This document shows positions 1 to 6,882 of a DNA stretch of 9,924 nt, one piece after another. This stretch comes from CAIRDP01 sp037141915 (lineage in GTDB: Bacteria > Bacteroidota > Bacteroidia > Bacteroidales > FEN-979), in contig JBAXBP010000130.1 in NCBI GenBank assembly GCA_037141915.1, positions 1 to 9,924 on the forward strand. Direction: 5' to 3'. The stretch's first letter is position 1, and the number at the start of each line of letters is the position of its first letter. The notes beneath the pieces were generated by a model. It was not told the origin of the DNA, ran no database searches, and worked only from the letters and a program-made list of their open reading frames with translations. A program made the translations under genes and the position numbers.

Positions 1-223
1 GGGTTGTATAACAATGATAGATGTCAAGATCGAGAGTGTACTTTAGCACATCATAGGCATGCGGCCCGGCAGTTGTGATCTGCGATGGCAGTTTCGGTAA
101 TTCCTGCATGCCTGACTTTTTCAGGTAACACTTGTAGGCTCCGGTAGACCTTGTATCAATCTGAGCATACAGGCAGGTAGCAGCAAAAACGAGCAAAAAC
201 AGGGTAAATGAAATTTTTTTCAT
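1..223 (-). CDS. Secreted protein N-terminus, probable M1-type metallopeptidase (partial)
   Basis: This gene is read on the minus strand from an ATG at 223-221 and is cut by the left window edge, so only about 74 codons are visible. The first 21 residues (MKKISFTLFLLVFAATCLYAQ) form a clear Sec signal peptide: two lysines, a hydrophobic core and a likely cleavage at LYA|Q. The mature start continues with a short linker and then HAYDVLKYTLDLDIYHCY. A 'YDVL.Y.L.LD.Y' segment just after the signal peptide resembles the opening strand of secreted M1 (gluzincin) aminopeptidase-like proteins of Bacteroidota. The catalytic HExxH region lies outside the window, so the family call is inferred from this N-terminal pattern only. 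Presence of a secreted gene is near certain; the M1 identity is moderate. It is transcribed divergently from the peptide-binding lipoprotein gene at 370, which fits a role in breaking down external peptides. Confidence 0.62.
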   Translation of the reverse strand, partial: MKKISFTLFLLVFAATCLYAQIDTRSTGAYKCYLKKSGMQELPKLPSQITTAGPHAYDVLKYTLDLDIYHCYTT

Positions 224-271
224 TATTGTCGGATTTATAAATATACGGTGGAACTCTTATTGATATTCAGG

Positions 272-279
272 CAAAAATA
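272..279 (-). promoter_or_regulatory. Putative -7 box for the leftward secreted-protein gene
   Basis: On the minus strand positions 279-272 read TATTTTTG, a full match to the Bacteroidota -7 consensus TAnnTTTG. It would place the transcript start near 266 and leave about 43 bases before the ATG at 223. No TTTG-like -33 box is present at the usual 19-21 base spacing; that position falls inside the inverted repeat at 288-316. The call rests on one short motif in an AT-rich stretch. Confidence 0.35.
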
Positions 280-287
280 CAAATTAT

Positions 288-316
288 CCCTTACATCCCT
301 TGCAGGGATGTAAGGG
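288..316. repeat. Perfect 13-bp inverted repeat between divergent genes
   Basis: The left arm CCCTTACATCCCT (288-300) and right arm AGGGATGTAAGGG (304-316) are exact reverse complements separated by the 3-base spacer TGC. The dyad sits near the middle of the 146-base gap between two divergently transcribed genes. No T-run follows on either side, and neither gene ends here, so a terminator is unlikely. It lies between the two candidate -7 boxes (272-279 and 332-339) and covers the expected -33 region of both. An operator or activator site serving both genes is an inference; a mobile palindromic repeat is the alternative. Confidence 0.8.
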
Positions 317-331
317 CTCATGTATTTATAA

Positions 332-339
332 TAAATTTG
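332..339 (+). promoter_or_regulatory. Putative -7 box for the peptide-binding lipoprotein gene
   Basis: TAAATTTG at 332-339 matches the Bacteroidota -7 consensus TAnnTTTG exactly and would start transcription near 345, about 25 bases before the ATG at 370. The -33 position (around 309-312) lies in the right arm of the inverted repeat and does not read TTTG, so this promoter may be weak or may need an activator. It is a motif-only call. Confidence 0.35.
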
Positions 340-369
340 TAATGTCACTTTATTCAGCTATACTTTTAT

Positions 370-2022
370 ATGATCTCAGGAAGTAACAGATGGTTGGCCG
401 GGGCCTGCATAATATTTTCATTATATTTTCTGGGCTCCTGCAACAATCCGGGGGAGGGTAACAGGGGGAAGAATGTTTTCAGGTATAATGAGGCTGCAAA
501 TATTACCACCCTGGATCCCGCATTTGCCCGCGACCAGTCTGTTATCTGGCCTGTGAACCAGATATTCAACGGTCTTGTTCAGCTTGATGATGGCCTGAGG
601 ATACAGCCATGTATCGCAAAATCATGGGAGATAAGCAGTGATGGCCAGGAATACAGGTTTCACCTTCGTACTGATGTCTTTTTTCATTCTGATACGGTTT
701 TTCATTTAAAATTAGAAAGACAGGTTAAAGCCAGGGACTTTGTTTTCAGTTTCAGAAGGATACTGGATCCTGCGATAGCATCTTCGGGTTTGTGGATATT
801 TGATTGTGTCTCCAGGCAGAGCGGCAGCCCGGCCTTTTATGCCATTGATGACAGCACATTTGTCATAAAGCTCAGCAAGCCGTTCCCGCCGTTTTTATCT
901 CTATTGGCAATGCCGTATGCATCGGTAGTCCCCGAAAAAGCGGTAAGCAGCTACGGGAGATATTTCAGAAGCCATCCTGTAGGGACCGGACCGTTCATGT
1001 TCAAATACTGGAAAGAAGGGGTCAAGCTTGTCCTGCTAAAGAACCCTGAATATTTTGAAAATGAAAACGGGAGCAGCCTGCCCTTTATTGACGGGGTAAG
1101 TATTAGTTTTCTCTCCGACAAGCAATCGGCATTCCTTGAATTCGTAAAAGGCAGGCTTGATTTCATTTCAGGCCTTGATCCTTCATACAAGGATGAATTG
1201 CTTACCAGGCAGGGTAAGCTTCAGCCGAAATACAGATCTGCCGTTGAGCTTATTTCACAGCCTTACCTGAATACCGAATACCTGGGTTTCCTGGTGGACC
1301 AGGAAGCGGTAGGGGGTAAGCCGAACCCTCTTCATGATAAAAGGGTCAGGCAGGCGATAAACCTGGCGTTTGACAGGAATAAAATGATCACATACCTGAG
1401 AAATAATATAGGTACCCCGGGAATCTACGGCATAATTCCCCTGGGCCTGCCCTCCTTTGATTCCTCCACGGTATATTATAATTTTGATCTTGAAAAAGCC
1501 AGGCGTTTGCTTGCTGAAGCAGGCTATCCTGGCGGGAAAGGCATGCCGCCCGTAACCCTTGTGTCAACGCCTGATTACCTGGATTTCTGCAAGCATATTC
1601 AGCAGCAGCTGACCGAACTGGGGGTTGAGATGAAAATTGAGATCAGCACACCCGCAGCGGCAAAGCAGATGAAAGCTGAGGCCAGGCTTCCTTTCTTCAG
1701 GGCTTCCTGGATAGCAGATTACCCTGACGCGGAAAATTACCTGCTTATGTTCCTCAGCCTGAACTTCTGTCCCCGGGGCCCGAATTACACGCATTTTTCC
1801 AACCATGAATTTGATCGGCTTTATGAACTTGCCATGCATCAGACCAATGATTCGGTGAGGTATTCCATTTACAATAAGATGGAACGCCTGGTCATGGAAG
1901 AATCACCCCTGGTGGTTTTATATTATGACCAGGTGCTGAGGTTCGTAAGAAAAGAAGTGAGCGGGCTGGGAAGCAATCCCATGAATATGCTGATCCTGAA
2001 AAGGGTCAGAATCACTCATTGA
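370..2022 (+). CDS. Oligopeptide ABC transporter substrate-binding lipoprotein (SBP_bac_5)
   Basis: This is a 550-residue OppA/DppA-type binding protein that captures peptides or similar solutes for an ABC importer. The N-terminus has a lipoprotein signal: R7, a hydrophobic core at residues 8-20 and the lipobox LGSC with lipidated Cys24. Family landmarks follow in order: the opening lobe with 'NITTLDPAFARDQ' (45-57), 'VKARDFVFSFRRILDP' (119-134), the hallmark 'HPVGTGPFMFKYWKEG' (202-217), 'DKRVRQAINLAFDR' (323-336), and the C-terminal 'THFSNHEFDRLYELA' (474-488). The length is normal for the family. ATG 370 is the only start that keeps the signal peptide; a stop at 340-342 limits upstream extension. 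No permease or ATPase gene lies on either side, so it is an orphan binding protein in this window. Its stop overlaps by 11 bases the end of the convergent hydrolase gene. The family is certain; the true ligand is unknown. Confidence 0.92.
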   Translation: MISGSNRWLAGACIIFSLYFLGSCNNPGEGNRGKNVFRYNEAANITTLDPAFARDQSVIWPVNQIFNGLVQLDDGLRIQPCIAKSWEISSDGQEYRFHLRTDVFFHSDTVFHLKLERQVKARDFVFSFRRILDPAIASSGLWIFDCVSRQSGSPAFYAIDDSTFVIKLSKPFPPFLSLLAMPYASVVPEKAVSSYGRYFRSHPVGTGPFMFKYWKEGVKLVLLKNPEYFENENGSSLPFIDGVSISFLSDKQSAFLEFVKGRLDFISGLDPSYKDELLTRQGKLQPKYRSAVELISQPYLNTEYLGFLVDQEAVGGKPNPLHDKRVRQAINLAFDRNKMITYLRNNIGTPGIYGIIPLGLPSFDSSTVYYNFDLEKARRLLAEAGYPGGKGMPPVTLVSTPDYLDFCKHIQQQLTELGVEMKIEISTPAAAKQMKAEARLPFFRASWIADYPDAENYLLMFLSLNFCPRGPNYTHFSNHEFDRLYELAMHQTNDSVRYSIYNKMERLVMEESPLVVLYYDQVLRFVRKEVSGLGSNPMNMLILKRVRITH

Positions 2023-2785
2023 TCATTGTAACGAGACCGTCATAAGCCAGGCTGACGTTCCCTGGCAAAAATTTTGAAACTTCGCTATACCTCCCCATCT
2101 GGTGGCTGATATGCGTGAGAAAACCCTGCCTGGGCTTGAGCTCATCCATCAGGGCCAGGGCTTCTTCAAGGTTGAAATGGGAATAGTGTTTTTCTTTTCT
2201 AAGGGCATTGAGGACTATGACCTCGGAACCTTTGATTTTTTCTTTTTCTGCGGATGAGATCCTCACCGCATCCGTGATGTACGTGAAATTTCCGAACCTG
2301 AACCCGAACACGAAGTTACTGTCATTGTAATGAACCGCCCTGACAGGAATTACAGGCAACCCGGCAACTTCGAAGGGTTTATTAACCAGGTTGTGCAGGA
2401 TCATTTCCGGGACTCCTGGGTAGGGTTCCTTATCGAAGGCATACGAATATTCGACTTTGATGACGTCCTGAACAAGTTTTTCGGCATATACATCCATAGG
2501 CCTCTTCAGGATATAATTGAAGGCCCTAACGTCATCCAGCCCCCCGATGTGATCCTTATGTCCGTGCGTGACAAGGATCGCATCAATACTTCCTACCTTG
2601 CTGACAAGCATCTGCTGCCTGAAGTCTGGGCCGCAATCCACAACGATTTTCCGCTTCTGCCATTCAACCAGGACAGACGACCTGAGCCTTTTGTCGCGAG
2701 GGTCGTCCGAAGTACAGGTCGTGCAACTGCAACCTATGACTGGCACGCCTTGTGATGTGCCTGTTCCGAGAAATGTAACTTTCAA
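2012..2785 (-). CDS. PhnP-like metallo-beta-lactamase-fold phosphodiesterase
   Basis: This is a cytosolic 257-residue metallo-hydrolase of the PhnP-like branch. I choose TTG at 2785-2783 as start: the protein then begins (M)KVTFLGTGTSQG, the first strand of the fold, and starts two bases after the ispH stop. A longer reading from 2854 adds 23 unlike residues inside ispH. Visible sites are Cys19, Cys21 and Cys24 with His228 (structural zinc, as in PhnP); the metal motif THGHKDH with His74, His76, Asp78 and His79; His152; Asp172 in 'YITDA'; His203 in 'HYSHFN'; and His225 in 'LTHISHQMG'. Their order and spacing match E. coli PhnP, a cyclic-phosphate phosphodiesterase. No phosphonate (C-P lyase) genes are near, so the substrate is unknown; a cyclic phosphate or nucleotide ester is likely. 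It is the last gene of the kinase-ispH unit, is probably translationally coupled to ispH, and converges on the binding-protein gene. Confidence 0.88.
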   Translation of the reverse strand: MKVTFLGTGTSQGVPVIGCSCTTCTSDDPRDKRLRSSVLVEWQKRKIVVDCGPDFRQQMLVSKVGSIDAILVTHGHKDHIGGLDDVRAFNYILKRPMDVYAEKLVQDVIKVEYSYAFDKEPYPGVPEMILHNLVNKPFEVAGLPVIPVRAVHYNDSNFVFGFRFGNFTYITDAVRISSAEKEKIKGSEVIVLNALRKEKHYSHFNLEEALALMDELKPRQGFLTHISHQMGRYSEVSKFLPGNVSLAYDGLVTMINE

Positions 2786-2787
2786 GA

Positions 2788-3639
2788 TCAGAGGGATAAA
2801 AGTTTTTTTTCGATATCTTTCATAAGCCACATTGGTGTGGAAGTGGCTCCGCATATTCCCACGGTATCATTCTTCTCAAACCAGTTTTCAAAGATATCGG
2901 CGGGGGAACTTACAAAATAGGTATTGGCATTTTCCTGCCGGCAGACATGGAAAAGCACACTGCCGTTTGAAGAACGTTTGCCTGCGACAAAAATAATCTT
3001 CCTGAACTTTCTGCTGAACTGCTTCAGGCTTGGTTCCCGGTGAGAAACCTGCCTGCAAATGGTATCCTTGACAGTAACGTCAATTCCTGCATCTTCGAGT
3101 TTCCTTACAATATCATAAAAACTGTCGATTGACATGGTGGTCTGGCTGTAAAGCGTGATCTTTTCAGGCATAACCTGGAAGTCCAGGTCTTCAAGATGCC
3201 CGAAAACCACGGCTTTGTTGCCAATCTGGCCGTTCAGCCCTATGACTTCAGGGTGGTTGGGTTTTCCGTACAGATAAATGGTTTCGCCTTTGTCGTATGA
3301 TTCCCTGAAACGTTTCTGAAGTTTTAAAATAATGGGGCAGGATGCGTCGATGATACGGTTCCCGTTCTTCAGTGCGACTTGATAACTGTCGGGAGGCTCA
3401 CCATGAGCCCTGAATAAGATTGTTTTATGCTGGATCCGGTCAAGATCACTTTTTGTAATATTGACCATGCCCTCAATCTCAAGACGTTTCACCTCTTCAT
3501 CATTATGAACGATCTCGCCAAGGCAGAAAAGCTCACCTGTAGCTTTTAATTCATGTTCAGCCTTTTCAATGGCACCGACAACTCCGAAGCAGAAGCCCGA
3601 CTTGTCATCAATCTCGACCTTTAGATCCAGCCTTGTCAT
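2788..3639 (-). CDS. ispH: 4-hydroxy-3-methylbut-2-enyl diphosphate reductase (IspH/LytB)
   Basis: IspH makes IPP and DMAPP from HMBPP in the last step of the MEP isoprenoid pathway, using a [4Fe-4S] cluster in the cytosol. The 283-residue protein is close to the short bacterial form and looks complete. The three cluster cysteines are visible: Cys17 in 'GFCFGV', Cys101 in 'DASCP' and Cys195 in 'DTICRQVSHRE'. Substrate-binding residues are also present: His45 in 'EIVHN', His79 in 'RAHGEPP', His129 and Glu131 in 'GKPNHPEV', the threonines of 'SQTTMS' (165-170), 'SSNG' (223-226) and Ser267 in 'GATSTP'. The SSNG form, in place of the SSNS of E. coli, still keeps the Ser-Ser-Asn ligands. ATG 3639 begins five bases after the stop of the histidine kinase gene, and the downstream hydrolase starts two bases after the ispH stop, so the three genes should share a transcript. 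The call is secure. Confidence 0.97.
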   Translation of the reverse strand: MTRLDLKVEIDDKSGFCFGVVGAIEKAEHELKATGELFCLGEIVHNDEEVKRLEIEGMVNITKSDLDRIQHKTILFRAHGEPPDSYQVALKNGNRIIDASCPIILKLQKRFRESYDKGETIYLYGKPNHPEVIGLNGQIGNKAVVFGHLEDLDFQVMPEKITLYSQTTMSIDSFYDIVRKLEDAGIDVTVKDTICRQVSHREPSLKQFSRKFRKIIFVAGKRSSNGSVLFHVCRQENANTYFVSSPADIFENWFEKNDTVGICGATSTPMWLMKDIEKKLLSL

Positions 3640-3644
3640 TAGAG

Positions 3645-6600
3645 TTATGAAAGATATTGTTCTAGAATTGTAAACAGCAGGCTTTTACTGATTGGCTTAG
3701 GAATATAATTGTCAAACCCACTTTGCAATGCTTTTTCTTCATCCCCGTATAAAGCGTGAGCAGTCATGGCAATGACCGGCAGTTTTGGCCTCAGCGTTTT
3801 CGACATCCTTGTCGCTTCATATCCGTCCATGACCGGCATTTTAATGTCCATAAGAACAACAGAGATCTCATCATGGGTGTCGATCATTTCAAGGGCTTCC
3901 TTACCGTTCCTGGCCCATAAGAGAGTTGCATCAGAATGTTTAATGATGGTCTTGATGAGAAGGTAATTTGACTCTTCATCTTCAACCAGGAGTATTGTTT
4001 TATTATGCAGGAATTCAAGGGCCTGGGTACCACTGCTGCTGCCCTTGGAAACCTGCCAGCTCATATCCCTGCATGGGATCATAAAATAAAATGCAGATCC
4101 ATGGTCAGGTTCCGACTCCACCCAGATATTACCGTTCAGTAATTCGGTAAGACGTTTGCTGATGGACAAGCCAAGGCCGGTCCCTCCGAATTTTCTTGTA
4201 AAAGTTTCATCGGCCTGCCTGAATTTTTCGAAAATGGTCTTTTGTAAAACTGGCGAAATGCCTATCCCTGTGTCTTTGACAAAGAATATTATTTCCTTGC
4301 CGTTGCCAACTGTATACCCGTATTCAATTGACCCCAGATCGGTGAATTTAACGGCGTTTTTCAGGATATTGCTGAAGATCTGGAAAAGCTTGTTCTGATC
4401 AGTGAACAGGTAGAGGTCGGGCAGGGAGGGATCAGGACTGAAATGGACAGCCAGGTTTGACTTGTCCATGCTCTTGATCTCGGTGTAAAGCACTTCGTTA
4501 AAATGGCTTCGGAATTTCTCAAAAGAGAAATGCTCCATTTCCACTTTGATCTCACCTGCTTCTATCATGGATATATTGAAAAGATCCTCGATAATATTCA
4601 GAAGGTTCTTGCCGCTTTTATGAATGATCTTTATATATTCCTCCTGGTCGGCAGGATCCATGTCCTTGCTCATGATCCCTGAAAACCCAATTATGGCATT
4701 CAGAGGGGTCCTTAATTCATGCGACATGGTTGCAAGGAAGGCAGACTTCAGGCGGTCGCTTTCTTCTGCGTGTTCCTTGGCTTTTATCAGCTCAAGTTCA
4801 GTTCTCTTTTTAACATAGGCCATACCAATGCTGATTGCCGCAGTGTTGAGGACATTCTCTTCTGCCTCAGACCAGGTTCTTTCAGTGGTACAGTCATCAA
4901 ACCCGATAAATCCCCAGAAATTCGATTCAATGAATATCGGAATGGCAAGAAGGGATTTTACTGATTCAGGCTCCAGTACTATACGTTCCAGATCGGGGAA
5001 TTCCTTTACCAGGCCTTTTATTGATTTGCCGCCCGAGAGCCGCTCAAACCAGCGGGGGAAGGACGTTTGGTACGAAAGGTGTTCATTTTCCTTTGCCGCC
5101 CTTAGCCCGAGGGTGCCATCGTTTGTCCATTGCTGCCTGAGGCGCATCCCAATTTCAGGAGTCTTATCGCCCCTGACATTCTCAAAAATATATACCCTGT
5201 CGGCATTGATGGCCTCGCCCAGTATCTGCAAAGCTTCCTGGATCGCAATCTCGAGGTCGGAACGGTGGAGCAGGCTTATTACTGCCCGTGATATGGACTG
5301 CAGGAGGCGGTCACGCCGCTTTAGTTCAGATTCTTCACGTTTCCTTTCAGTTATATCCCTGGTGATGCCGTGCACTGCGATGAGCCTGTTGTTTTCATCC
5401 AGGACAACATTGGCATGGACCTCCCCGGTTTTTAAAGAGCCGTTTTTACACTTATGCTGGATCTCTATTATGGTTGACATTCCCGGAACAAGTTTTCCCT
5501 GGTCTGATATTCTTTTATAATCCCTGAACTTGTCAGCAACAATTTTAAGAGACTCCGGAGGGTAAACATTCTCAGGTCCCAGGTGCGTAAATTCCTCCAC
5601 TGTGAACCCACGCTGGTTTTTTATCGACGGGCTTACATAAAGATATTTCATGTTGACATCCATCATCCATATCACATCTGAAACATTTTCGGCAATTGTG
5701 CGGTATTTTTCCTCGCTCAGCTGCAACGCCTTCTCCTTTTGCTGCAATGCCGTAATATCATGCATGTATATGCAATGCCCTGTAATATCGCCTTTTTTAT
5801 TAAAAAGCGAGGTGATGTTGATTTCTATGAATTTCGGGGGCAGGGCGTAGACTGTTTCTTCCGATTCGCTTTCCAGGGCTTTGATGACAATTTGCAGGTA
5901 TTCATAGTTTATCTCTCCTGTTTTTTTTCCGATGATATCTTCATCCTTGCCCATTCCCAGTACCGCCCTTGCAGCAGGGTTTATGTCAACAATTCTGTTT
6001 GAGGAATCCAAAACAAGAACCCCGTCCAACATGGTTTCAAGCAGCAGTGTCCTTGCTCTTGGAAGGAGGTCGAGAAATCTCAGCTTTGCTATTGCATACA
6101 CCAGGATTATTCCCGAACCGGAGAAAGCTATACGTGTTAGGTCAAGTCCCGGCAGTGGATTGAGGCCGGTAAGGTAACATATATTGCCTATCCATGGTAG
6201 CAGGGCTGCAATGAGCAGGGAAATCATCTGGTACCTGAAAGTATACCTGGACAGTATGAGTGAGTTGATAAGGAGGATAAGGCTGGATAAAAGCACCAGG
6301 TAGGAATATCCCATAAAACCAATCCAGAACCCCACTCCATGATGATAGATAATCTGGTTGGACGCTGCCGGGCCCGGGGAAAAGCCGGTCCATATAAGAT
6401 GATGCTGGTTATTTGTTAATGCCGCCAGGAAAGTTAAGACCGGAACAAGGAAAAGGAGAGAGGTCCAGTAAAATTTAATTTTAACCGAAGGATGGGTATA
6501 TTGAATAATAAAAAGAAGCAACAATACAGGAACATTGACCCCGCCAAGGTACTCGATTTTCGACCAGAGAAGTTTTGCTGAAAGAGATGTTGAAGATGTC

Positions 6601-6767
6601 TCGAACATCCCGCCAAAGCACCACCAGGCTGTAAAGAGCATGAGCACAGCGAGAGTCCTCGCTCCCGACACGTTCCTGTGCCTGAAAGCAATATAAGCGG
6701 GAATCAGGGAAATAAATGCTGTTAGTGCGTAAAGAACGGTATAGATATTGACGTCGAATCCTGTCAT
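3645..6767 (-). CDS. Hybrid sensor histidine kinase: 7TM-PAS-PAS-GAF-HisKA-HATPase-REC
   Basis: This is a 1040-residue inner-membrane sensor kinase. Residues about 8-227 form seven hydrophobic segments of the 7TM histidine-kinase N-terminal type. PAS 1 (about 237-340) has 'DGVLVLDSSNRIVDINPAA'. PAS 2 (about 352-475) starts 'EEKYRTIAENVSDVIWMMD' and ends with the PAC-like 'VHGITRDITERK'. A GAF domain (about 489-651) ends in 'WGFIGFDDC'. The HisKA domain has the H-box 'FLATMSHELRTPLN' with phospho-accepting His683. The ATPase domain has N-box Asn804 ('ILKNAVKFT'), G1 'DTGIGI' (832-837) and G2 'GGTGLGL' (861-867). A C-terminal receiver (about 923-1040) has acidic residues E929-D930-E931, phospho-acceptor Asp974 ('VLMDIKMPVMDG'), Thr1002 and Lys1024. 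All catalytic residues are intact. There is no HPt or DNA-binding domain, so output must pass to a partner elsewhere. The gene heads the unit with ispH and the hydrolase. The signal is unknown; two PAS domains and a GAF suggest several inputs. Confidence 0.95.
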   Translation of the reverse strand: MTGFDVNIYTVLYALTAFISLIPAYIAFRHRNVSGARTLAVLMLFTAWWCFGGMFETSSTSLSAKLLWSKIEYLGGVNVPVLLLLFIIQYTHPSVKIKFYWTSLLFLVPVLTFLAALTNNQHHLIWTGFSPGPAASNQIIYHHGVGFWIGFMGYSYLVLLSSLILLINSLILSRYTFRYQMISLLIAALLPWIGNICYLTGLNPLPGLDLTRIAFSGSGIILVYAIAKLRFLDLLPRARTLLLETMLDGVLVLDSSNRIVDINPAARAVLGMGKDEDIIGKKTGEINYEYLQIVIKALESESEETVYALPPKFIEINITSLFNKKGDITGHCIYMHDITALQQKEKALQLSEEKYRTIAENVSDVIWMMDVNMKYLYVSPSIKNQRGFTVEEFTHLGPENVYPPESLKIVADKFRDYKRISDQGKLVPGMSTIIEIQHKCKNGSLKTGEVHANVVLDENNRLIAVHGITRDITERKREESELKRRDRLLQSISRAVISLLHRSDLEIAIQEALQILGEAINADRVYIFENVRGDKTPEIGMRLRQQWTNDGTLGLRAAKENEHLSYQTSFPRWFERLSGGKSIKGLVKEFPDLERIVLEPESVKSLLAIPIFIESNFWGFIGFDDCTTERTWSEAEENVLNTAAISIGMAYVKKRTELELIKAKEHAEESDRLKSAFLATMSHELRTPLNAIIGFSGIMSKDMDPADQEEYIKIIHKSGKNLLNIIEDLFNISMIEAGEIKVEMEHFSFEKFRSHFNEVLYTEIKSMDKSNLAVHFSPDPSLPDLYLFTDQNKLFQIFSNILKNAVKFTDLGSIEYGYTVGNGKEIIFFVKDTGIGISPVLQKTIFEKFRQADETFTRKFGGTGLGLSISKRLTELLNGNIWVESEPDHGSAFYFMIPCRDMSWQVSKGSSSGTQALEFLHNKTILLVEDEESNYLLIKTIIKHSDATLLWARNGKEALEMIDTHDEISVVLMDIKMPVMDGYEATRMSKTLRPKLPVIAMTAHALYGDEEKALQSGFDNYIPKPISKSLLFTILEQYLS

Positions 6768-6832
6768 TCGTTTTCTTTTATGCGCCGTAAATTTACAAAA
6801 ACCCTTGGTTCGTCTGATAATCTTTTCAGGGA

Positions 6833-6863
6833 TTTGACGTTATATCCTTTTGTCGTAACTTTG
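6833..6863 (+). promoter_or_regulatory. Bacteroidota-type promoter of the DUF6913-dapA-peptidase unit
   Basis: TTTG at 6833-6836 and TAACTTTG at 6856-6863 match the Bacteroidota -33 (TTTG) and -7 (TAnnTTTG) boxes with a 19-base spacer, the usual spacing for the main sigma factor of this phylum. Transcription would start near 6869, leaving a leader of about 15 bases before the ATG at 6883. The site lies in the 115-base gap (6768-6882) between the divergent kinase gene and this unit. I saw no other clear element in that gap. Confidence 0.75.
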
Positions 6864-6882
6864 CATTATTGCTGCAAGGTTC

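Noticed and set aside
336..368. Alternative promoter for the binding-protein gene: TTTG at 336-339 and TACTTTTA at 361-368
   Set aside because: The -7 box lacks the final G, and it would start transcription at or inside the start codon, losing the ATG needed for the signal peptide.
1991..2008. Small hairpin (7-bp stem with one wobble pair, GAAA loop) near the end of the binding-protein gene, considered as a terminator for the leftward unit
   Set aside because: The stem is short, no T-run follows on either strand, and it lies in coding sequence.
2330..2755. A 141-codon open frame on the plus strand opposite the metallo-hydrolase
   Set aside because: It is fully antisense to a gene with complete metal motifs, and its translation has no recognisable fold or motif.
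4828..5520. A 230-codon open frame on the plus strand opposite the sensor kinase gene
   Set aside because: It lies wholly antisense to the PAS/GAF part of an intact kinase, has a serine/arginine-rich composition typical of an antisense shadow, and shows no domain or start signal.
6788..6795. TAAATTTA on the minus strand as a -7 box for the sensor kinase gene
   Set aside because: It misses the final G of the consensus and has no TTTG at the -33 position; too weak to call, though the kinase promoter probably lies in this gap.
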